From positions 19,058,001 through 19,122,000 of the forward strand of contig NC_064826.1 of the NCBI RefSeq assembly GCF_024166365.1: a stretch of 64,000 nucleotides of DNA, in the 5' to 3' direction. Position 1 is the first letter of the stretch, and each line of letters begins with the position of its first letter. The position numbers and the translations under genes are program-made. Shown in pieces: positions 55,104 through 64,000 of the stretch. The DNA comes from Elephas maximus indicus (lineage: Eukaryota > Chordata > Mammalia > Proboscidea > Elephantidae). A model generated the notes under the pieces. It was given only the letters and a program-made list of their open reading frames with translations, was not told where the DNA came from and did not search any database.

Positions 55104-56129
55104 CTGGCAAGGAATGTGGGAGATGTACTTTGCATCCCAGGATGGCTGATCAAATGGCAATGTGAATTTCCTTCTTGAGGGTAATCAATGTGAAAGAAGA
55201 TCCTTCCCCGAGAGATTCTCCTTCCCCATTCTCCCTCTCCACCACCCTACGCCTACTGACATTGATGTTTTTAAAGCTTTTGCCAGCATTAAAATTCAAC
55301 CTATAGTTTGGTATGAAAATGTAATGTATGGAAAGATATACAGTTTGGTATGTTTATGCACTATCCTACACTGCTGCTGCTAGCTACTAGACCATGCAGA
55401 GTCCAGTGTGATTTGGAGAAACTGGAAGGATAGAGAAAATAAAAGAGTAGGGGATAGGGCAGGGGGCAGGGGGCAGGGGGAGCTTCTTGGTTTGAGCCTC
55501 ATGAAAATGCCAATACACTGGTGCTAGTTACCTAGAGTCCACCTTTGGCAGGTGGACTCAGTTATGACACTCAATTGTGACTCAGTTGTGACATTATGTC
55601 TCCAGAATTGGGGCAGAAACCTGTAGCATTAACAAATGCCTCCTTTCTTGGAGACAGGTATCTGAAGCGATCATTTTACTTCCTAACTCTTTCTGCTTAC
55701 ACTTGAGTTCTTGATGCCTGGACTTAAAGCTGAGACTCCACCATGTTTTTCCAGGGTTCTACCAGATAAACGGGGAGAAAAGTCTCAGGAGACAAGAAAC
55801 CTGCCTCGTGGGCATGGGGAAGTCCCTGAATGGAAAGGGACATCTACTCCTGCTTCTTGCATCGTCCCACCAAGCTTGAAACATTTAGAAACTGGCGGTG
55901 CGGCCATCTCCAGGCCCAAGGTGTTTTCTGGGCCCCCCCCTCCCCCGCCCGGTCTACCCCTCACTGTTTATCTTGTATATTTAAACCCTCATTTTTTTTT
56001 TTGTTCTTTTTTGTTTCTCTTTTGGACCCCATATTTCTGGCACTCCAGTGCTAAAGTGAATGAGAGATCTGTGTAGAGAGACAAATTCCACCCTTTCTTA
56101 TGAGTAGATTAACTGGCCTTTTTTTCTTT
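55104..56129. other. No gene seen; G-rich run
   Basis: Unique-looking sequence. A GGCAGG-type run at 55452-55481 has four or more G tracts. Frames at 55711-56076 and 55830-56054 overlap and end in low-complexity sequence. Confidence 0.45.
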
Positions 56130-56328
56130 TTTAACTGAAAAACTCTTTATTTTGAAGTAATTACAGACTCATAGGAACTTGCAAAGATAGTGTATGGAGT
56201 CCCCATGTACTCTTCCCCCAGCTTCCCCAATGGTGGCAACTTGTATAACTGTAGTACAATATCAAGACCAGGAAATTGACATTGGTACAGTGCCATTAAG
56301 TAGACTACAGATCTTACTCAGTTTTCTT
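56130..56328 (-). mobile_element. Old L1 3' UTR, interrupted at its right by a younger L1
   Basis: 'ttattttgaagtaattacag', 'ccccaatggtggcaacttgt' and 'gtagtacaatatcaagacca' are typical of an old L1M 3' UTR complement. The sequence is cut at 56328 by the next L1. Confidence 0.6.
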
Positions 56329-56329
56329 T

Positions 56330-59300
56330 CTTTCTGTTTTGAACTTTAGATGAAGGTTTACAGAACAAATTAGTTTCTCATCAAACAGTTAGTATACACA
56401 TTGTTACATGAAATTGGTTAACAACCCCATGACATGTCAGCACTCTTCCCTTCTCAACCCTGGGTTCCCTGTTACCAGCTTTCCTGTTCCCTCCTACCTT
56501 CCAGTCCCCGCCCCAGGGCTGGTGTGCCACTTTAGTCTTGTTTTCTTCCATGGGCCTATTCAATCATTGGGTGAAGAGTGAACCTCAGGGGTGACCTCAT
56601 TACTGAGCTAAAAGGGTGACTGGTAGCCCTACTCTCAGGGTTTCTCCAGTCTCTGTCAGACCAGTAAGTCCAGTCTTTCCTTTTGAATTAGAATTTTGTT
56701 CTACATTTTTCTCCTACTCTGTCCAGGACCCTCTATTGTGATCCTTGTCAGAACATTCAGTGGTGGCAGCCAGACACCATCTAGTTATACTGGACTCAGT
56801 CTGGTAGAGGCGGTGGTAGATGTGGTCCATTAGTCCTTTGGACTAATCTTTCCCTTGTATCTTTAATTTTCTTCATTCTTCCTGGCACTCAAAAGGGGTG
56901 AGACCAGTAGACTATACTAGATGGCCACTCACAGGCTTTTAAGACCCCAGACACTACTCACCAAAGTAGAATGTAGAATATTTTCTTTGTAAACTATGTT
57001 ATGCCAATTGAGCTAGATGTTCCCTGAGACCATGGTCCCCACAGCCCTCAGCCCAGCAATTCGGTCCCTTAGGTAGTATGGATGTGTCTATGGAGCTACC
57101 ATGGCCTTGCCTTGTACAGGTTGTGCTGGCTTCCCCCGTATTGTGTACTGTCTTACCCTTCACCAAAGTTACCACTTACCTATTGTCTATTAAATGTTTT
57201 TCCATCCCCACCCCTCCCCTCCCTCATAACCATCAAAGATTGTTTCTTTTTGTATGCAGACCTTTTCATGAGTTTTTACAATAGTGGTCTCATACAATAT
57301 TTGTCCTTTTGTGATTGACTTATTTCACTCTGCGTAATGCCCTCCAGATTCACCCATGTTCTGAGATGCTTCACAGATTCATCCTTGTTCTTTATCGTTG
57401 CGTAATACTCCATTGTGTGTATGTACCACAGTTTGTTTATCCATTCCTCTGCTGATGGGCATCTAGGTTGTTTCTTTCTTTTTGCTATATAAACAATGCT
57501 GCAATGAACATGGGTGTGCATATGTCTATTCGTGTGATGACTCTTCTTTTTCTAGGATATATTCCTAGGAGTGGGATTGCTGGATCATATTTCCATTTCT
57601 AGATTTCTAAGAAAGCGCCATATCATCTTTCAAAATGATTGTACCATTTTGCATTCCCACCAGCAGTACATAAGAGTTCCAATCTCCCCACAGCCTTTCC
57701 AACATTTGTTATTTCCTGTTTTATTGATTCATGTCAGTAATGCCAATGTGAGATGGTATCTCACTGTGGTTTTGATTTGCATTTCTCTGATGGCTAGAGG
57801 TCGTGAGCATTTCCTCATGTGTCTGTTGGCGGCTTGAATGTCTTCTTTGGTGAAGTGTCTGTTCATATCCTTTGTCCATTTTTTAATTGGATTATTTGTC
57901 TTTTTGTTGTAGAGGCGTTGGATTTTCTTGTAGATTTTAGAGATTAGACCTTTGTCTGATTGTAATAGCCAAAAAAATATTTCCCGTTCTGTAGATTCTC
58001 TTTTTACTCTGTAGATCAGCGTAAATGTTTAATTTTTAGAAGATCCCAGTTATCTAGCTTACCCTCTGGAGCTTGTGTGTTGTTGGTTGTTGTTTGTATC
58101 CCGTTAATGTCATGTATTAGGGCCTCTAGCATTGATTCTATTTTTTCTTCTATGAACTTCATAGTTTTTGGCTTTATATTTAGGTCTTCGATCCATTTTC
58201 AGTTAGTTTTTGTATATGGCGTGAGGTGTGGGTCCTGTTTCATTTTTTACAAATGGACATCCAGCTTTGCCAGCACCATTTGTTAAAAAGACTGTCTTTT
58301 TCCAATTTGATGGACTTTGGGCCCTTGTTGAAGATCAGGTCACCATAGGTGGATGGATTTACATATGGGTTCTCAATTTTGTTCCATTGATCAATGTATC
58401 TGTCATTGTACAAGTCCTAGGCTGTTTGACTACCGTAGCTGTATACTAGGTTCTGAAGTCAGGTAGTGTGAGTCCTCCTAGTTTATTCTCCTTCTTCAAT
58501 AGTGCTTTACGTATCCGGGGCTTCTTCCCTTTTCTTATAAAGTTAATGATAAATTTTTCCATCTCTTTAAAGAATGTTGTTGGTATTTGGATTGGGATTG
58601 CATTGTATTTGTAAATCACTTTGGGTAGAATTGTCATTTTCACAATGTTGAGTCTACCTATCCATGAGCATGGTATGTTTTTCCATTTATGTAGATCTCT
58701 TTTGGTTTCTTGCAGGAGTGTTTTGTAGTTTTCTTTGTATAGGTTTTTTACATTCCTTGTTAGATTTATTCCCAAGTATTTTATCTTTTTAGGGGCTGTT
58801 ATAAATGGTGTTATTTTCCTTTTCATTGTTCTCTTTGTTGGTGTATAGGAATTCAACTGATTTTTGTATATTTATCTTGTATCCTGCTAATCTGCTGAAT
58901 CTATTAGTTCCATTAGGTTTCTTGTGGAGTCTTTTGGGTTTTCTCTGTATAGTATCACATCGTTCACAAATAGGGACAGTTTAACTTCTTCATTACCAAT
59001 TTGGATGCCCTTTATTTCCGTTTCTTGCCTTATTGCTCTAGCTAGGACTTCCAATGCAATGTTAAATAGGAGTGGTGATAAAGGGCATGTTTGCCTTCTT
59101 CCTCTTCTCAAGGGAAATGTTTTCAGCCTCTCTCCATTGAGAATGATGTTGGCCATTGATTTTGCATAGATGCCCTTTATTATACTGAGAAATTTCCCTT
59201 CTATACCTATCTTATTGAGAGTTTTTGTCAGGAATGGGTGTTGGGCTTTGTTGAATGCCTCTTCTGCATCATTTGAGATATCTTGTGATTCTTTTCTTTC

Positions 59301-60855
59301 TTTTTATTTATGTGGTGGATTATGTTGATTGATTTTCTAATGTTGAGCCATCCTTGCATACCTGGTATGAATCCCACTTGGTTGCAGTGTATTTTTTTTT
59401 TTTTTTGATGTGATGCTGAATACTATTGGCTAGAATTTTTTTGAGAATTTTGCATCTATATTCATGAGAGATATTGATCTGTAATTGTCTTTTCTCTGTG
59501 GTGTCTTTGCCTGGTTTTGGTGTCAGGGTTATGCTGTCTTCATAGAATGAATTCAGAAGTATCGCTTCCTTTTCTATGATCTGAAATAGTTTGAGTCGTA
59601 CTGGTGTAAGCTCTTCTCAGAATGTTTGGTAGAATTCTCTAGTAAAGCCATCTAGGCCAGGGCTTTTGGGAGGGGGGAGTTTTTTTTTTTTTACCTTTTC
59701 AATTTCTTCTTTTGTTATGGGTCTTTTTCGATTTCCAACATCATTTTGTGTTAGTTTGGGGAGGTAGTGTGTCTTTTGAAATTTATCCATTTCCTCTAGG
59801 TTTTCAAATTTGTTGGAATATAGTTCCTCATAATACTCTGTTATGATCCTTTTATTTCCATTGGGTCTATTGTAATGTCCCCCATTTCATTTCTTATCTG
59901 GATTATTTGCATCCTCTCCTGTTTTTCTATCAATCTGGCCAGTGGTTTGTCGATTTTGTTGATCCAATCAAAGAACCAACTTTTGGTTTTGTTGAATCTT
60001 TCTATCGTTTTTCTATTCGTTTCATTTATTTCTGCTCTGATCTTTATTATTTCCTTTCTTCTGGTGGCTGTGGGCTCCTTTTGCTGTTCTCTTTCTACTT
60101 GTTCAGGTTGTATAGCTGATGTTTTGATTTTGTTCCTTTCTTCTTTTTTGGTGTGTGCACCTATTGCTATAAATTGACCTCTGAGGACTGCTTTTGCTGT
60201 GTTCCAAAGATTTGGTGTGATGTGTTCTCATTCTTGTTTGATTCTAGGAATTTTTTTTATTCCATCTCTGATTTCTTCTATTACCCATTGGTTTTTAAGC
60301 AGGGTGTTATTCAGTTTCCATATGATGGAGTTTTTTCCTTACTCTTCCTGTTGTTAATGTCTACTTACATGACCTCGTGGTCAGGGAAGACACTTTGTGT
60401 TATCTTAATGTTTTGGATTTTGTTAAGGATTGCTCTGTGGCCTAAGATGTGGTCTGTTCTGGAGAACGTTCCATGTATGTTGGAAAACAATGTGTACTTT
60501 GCAGCTGTTGGGTGGATTGTTCTATATACGTCTATGAGGTCAAGTTGGCTGATTGTGCTCTTTAATTCTTCTGTATCTGTGTTGAGTTTCTTTCTAGATG
60601 CTCTGTCCTTTACCAAGAGTGGTGTGTTGAAGTCTCCTATTATTAATGCAGAACTGTCATTTTCTCTTTTCAGTGCTGTTAGGGTTTGTTTTATGTATTT
60701 GGAAGCCCTGTCATAGAGTGTGTAGATGTTTATTATGGTTAAGTCTTCATGACATGTTATCCTTTTAATCATTTTATAGTGACCTTCTTTGTCTTTTTTG
60801 GTGGATTTTGTTTTAAAGTCTATTTTATCTCAGATTAGTATTGCCACTTCTGATT
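56330..60855 (-). pseudogene. L1 with 3' UTR and decayed ORF2
   Basis: Minus-strand L1 of the older elephant type. The 3' UTR (56330-57275) begins 'actttagatgaaggtttaca'. The ORF2 C-terminus is at 57276-57521 (LWYIHTMEYYATIKNK). Pieces of ORF2 follow rightward. At 58446-58856 is the post-RT region ([20 protein letters not shown]). At 58887-59156 is RT, where the catalytic motif reads FVND in place of the usual FADD. At 60365-60772 is endonuclease with LIIGDFNTPL and a DHILGHRAIL segment. Many frameshifts separate them, so it is inactive. It is cut off at 60855 by another L1 within the endonuclease N-terminus. Confidence 0.85.
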
Positions 60856-63800
60856 TTTTTTAAATAATTTTTATTGAGCTTTAAGTGAAAGTTTACAAAT
60901 CAAGTCAGTCTGTCACATATAAGCTTATATATGCCTTACTCCATAAAAAAACTCCCACTTATTCTCCCCCTAATGAGTCAGCCCGCTCCCTCCTTCCAGT
61001 CTCTCCTTTTGTGACGGTTTTGTCAGTTTCTAACCCTCTCTACCCTCCTATCTCCCCTCCAGACAGGAGATGCCAACACGGTCTCAAGTGTCCACCTGAT
61101 ACAAGTAGCTCAGTCTTCGTCAGCATCTCTCTCCAACCCATTGTCCAGTCCCTTCCATGTCTGATGAGTTGTCTTTGGGCATGTTTCCTGTCCTGGGCCA
61201 ACAGAAGGTTTGGGGACCATGACCGCCGGGATTCCTCTAGTCTCAGTCAGACCATTAAGTCTGGTCTTTTTATGAGAATTTGGGGTCTGCATCCCACTGA
61301 TCTCCTGCTCCCTCAGGGGTTCTCTGTTGTGCTCCCTGTCAGGGCAGTCATCGGTTGTGGCCGGGCACCATCTAGTTCTTTGGGTCTCAGGATGATGTAA
61401 GTCTCTGGTTCCTGTTGCCCTTTCTTTCTCTTGGGCTCATAGTTATCATGTGACCTTGGTGTTCTTCATTCTCCTTTGATCCAGGTGGGTTGAGACCAAT
61501 TGATGCATCTTAGATGGCCGCTTGTTAGCATTTAAGACCCCAGACGCCACTTTTCAAAGTGGGATGCAGAATGTTTTCATAATAGAATTATTTTGCCAAT
61601 TCACTTAGAAGTCCACTTAAGAAATGGTCCCCAAACGCCTGTCCTTGCTCCGCTGACCTTTGAAGCATTCAGTTTATCCCGTAAACTTCTTTGCTTTTGG
61701 TCCAGTCCAGTTGAGCTGACCTTCCGTGTATTGAGTATTGTCCGTTCCTTCACCTAAAGTAGTTCTTATCTACTAACTAATCAGTAAATAACCCTCTCCC
61801 ACCCTACCTCTCTCCCCCCATCGTAACCACAAAAGTATGTGTTCTTCTCAGTTTATACTATTTCTCAAGATCTTATAATAGTGGTCTTATACAATATTTG
61901 TCCTTTTGCCTCTGACTAATTTCGCTCAGCATAATGTCTTCCAGGTTCCTCCATGTTATGAAATGTTTCACAGATTCGTCACTGTTCTTTATCGATGCGT
62001 AGTATTCCATTGTGTGAATATACCACAACTTATTTAACCATTCATCCGTCGATGGACACCTTGGTTGCTTCCAGCTTTTTGCTATTGTAAACAGAGCTGC
62101 AATAAACATGGGTGTGCATATATCTGTTTGTGTGAAGGCTCTTATCTCTCTAGGGTATATTCCGAGGAGTGGGATTTCTGGGTTGTATGGTCATTCTATT
62201 TCTAACTTTTTAAGAAAACGCCAGATAGATTTCCAAAGTGGTTGTACCATTTTACATTCCCACCAGCAGTGTATAAGAGTTCCAATCTCTCCGCAGCCTC
62301 TCCAACGTTTATTCTTTTGTGTTTTTTGGATTAATGCCAGCCTTGTTGGAGTGAGATGGAATCTCATCGTAGTTTTAATTTGCATTTCTCTAACGGCTAA
62401 TGATCGAGAGCATTTTCTCATGTATCTGTTAGCTGCCTGAATATCTTCTTTAGTGAAGTGGGTGTTCATATCCTTTGCCCACTTCTTGATTGGGTTGTTT
62501 GCCTTTTTGTGGTTGAGTTTAAACAGAATCATATAGATTTTAGAGATCAGGCGCTGGTCAGAGATGTCATAGCTGAAAATTCTTTCTCAATCTGTAGGTG
62601 GTCTTTTTACTCTTTTGGTGAAGTCTTTAGATGAGCATAGGTGTTTCATTTTTAGGAGCTCCCAGTTACCTGGTTTCTCTTCCTCATTTTTGGTAATGTT
62701 TTGTATTCTGTTTATGCCTTGTATTGGGGCTCCTAACATTGTCCCTATTTTTTCTTCCATGACCTTTATCGTTTTAGTCTTTATGTTTAGGTCTTTGATC
62801 CACTTGGAGTTAGTTTTTGTGCATGGTGTGAGGTAGGGGTCCTGTTTCACTTTTTTGCAAATGGATATCCAGTTATGCCAGCACCATTTGTTAAAAAGAC
62901 TATCTTTTCCCCAATTAACTGACACTGGGCCTTTGTGAAATATCAGCTGCTCATACGTGGATGGATTTATATCTGGGTTCTCAATTCTGTTCCATTGGTC
63001 TATGTGCCTGTTGTTGTACCAGTACCAGGCTGTTTTGACTACTGTGACTGTATAATATATTCTAAAATCAGGTAGAGTGAGGCCTCCCACTTTCTTCTTC
63101 TGTTTCAGTAATGCTTTACTTATCCGGGGCTTCTTTCCCTTCCATATGAAGTTGGTGATTTGTTTCTCCAACACATTAAAAAATGTCATTGCAATTTGGA
63201 TCGGAAGTGCATTGTATGTATAGATGGCTTTGGGTAGAATAGACATTTTTACTGTGTTAAGTCTTCCTATCCATGAGCAAGGTATGTTTTTCCACTTAAG
63301 TAGGTCCTTTTTAGTTTCTTGCAGCAGTACTTCGTAGTTGTCTTTGTATAGGTCTTTTACATCTTTGGTAAGATTTATTCCTAAGTATTTTATCTTCTTG
63401 GGGGCTACTGTGAATGGTATTGATTTGGTGATTTCCTCTTCGATGTTCTTTTTGTTGATGTAGAGGAATCCAAGTGATTTTTGTATGTTTATTTTATAAC
63501 CTGAGACTCTGCCAAACTCTTCTATTAGTTTCAGTAGTTTTCTGGAGGATTCCTTAGGGTTTTCTGTGTATAAGGTCATGTCATCTGCAAATAGAGATAC
63601 TTTTACTTCTTCCTTGCCAATCCGGATGCCCTTTATTTCTTTGTCTAGCCTAATTGCTCTGGCTAGGACTTCTAGCACAATGTTGAATAAGAGTGGTGAT
63701 AAATGGCATCCTTGTCTGGTTCCCGTTCTCAAGGGAAATGCTTTCAGGCTCTCTCCATTTAGAGTGATGTTGGCTGTTGGCTTTGTATAAATGCCCTTTA

Positions 63801-64000
63801 TTATGTTGAGGAATTTCCCTTCAATTCCTATTTTGCTGAGAGTTTTTATCATAAACGGGTGTTCGACTTTGTCAAACGCCTTTTCTGCATCAATTGATAA
63901 GATCATGTGGTTTTTGTCTTTTGTTTTATTTATATCGTGGATTACATTAATGGTTTTTCAAATATTAAACCAGCCTTGCATACCTGGTATAAATCCCACT
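60856..64000 (-). pseudogene. Younger L1 with long ORF2, running off the window
   Basis: Minus-strand L1. The A-tail complement at 60856 is followed by the 3' UTR (60880-61872, 'attgagctttaagtgaaagt'), then the ORF2 C-terminus at 61873-62109 (LWYIHTMEYYASIKNS). The longest open stretch is 439 codons (62587-63906): a first RT motif at residues 4-16 ([13 protein letters not shown]), FADD at residues 106-109, and WRGCGEIG-type sequence further on in a second stretch (62191-62532). In-frame stops lie at its end (62584-62586), between residues 'LEIE' and 'PYN' near 62190, and at about 63957-63959, so ORF2 is dead but recently so. The endonuclease lies beyond the right edge. Confidence 0.9.

Noticed and set aside
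62587-63906. Active L1 ORF2
   Set aside because: In-frame stops at about 63957, 62584 and near 62190 interrupt the protein.

Overview
The window is mammalian intergenic DNA with one protein-coding gene. The most frequent repeat is a tRNA-derived SINE with an A box, a B box and a conserved 3' end, seen about 25 times. It matches what I know as AfroSINE. It occurs with a BovB/RTE-type LINE and with L1 elements whose 3' UTRs I recognise from elephant. The source is therefore probably an elephant (Loxodonta or Elephas) or another paenungulate. This rests on recognition by eye, without a database search.

The gene is KLF14 at 28405-29337 on the + strand. It is a single-exon, 310-residue Kruppel-like factor with a Sin3-binding-type N-terminus and three intact C2H2 zinc fingers. 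It lies in a CpG island (about 28010-29330) with CCAAT and GC boxes and a (GCG)9 tract in the 5' flank. In other placental mammals KLF14 is an intronless retrogene expressed from the maternal allele. About 27.4-33.8 kb, around and downstream of the gene, holds no recognisable lineage-specific repeat, unlike the rest of the window.

Layout: 0-6.4 kb holds old repeats with AfroSINEs and RTE scraps. 6.4-16 kb is an old L1 in the minus orientation, opened by a four-level nest: L1 3' end, then RTE with an inverted 5' end, then a short young L1 3' end plus a polyadenylated retroviral env-LTR copy. 16-22.9 kb holds L1M, an L2 carrying an MLT1-type LTR that itself carries a SINE, a long ancient repeat and an L1 3' end. 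22.9-27.4 kb is an old L1 in plus orientation with four SINEs. 27.4-33.8 kb is the KLF14 zone. 33.8-49.5 kb holds another plus-strand old L1, a MaLR LTR split by a DNA transposon, a second inverted-5' RTE and a second copy of the ancient repeat. 49.5-64 kb is dominated by L1-in-L1 nests, including most of an ORF2 running off the right edge.

No tRNA or rRNA gene, CRISPR array or multi-gene system is present. The unusual content is the insertion history: many insertions keep readable target-site duplications, so their order can be worked out.
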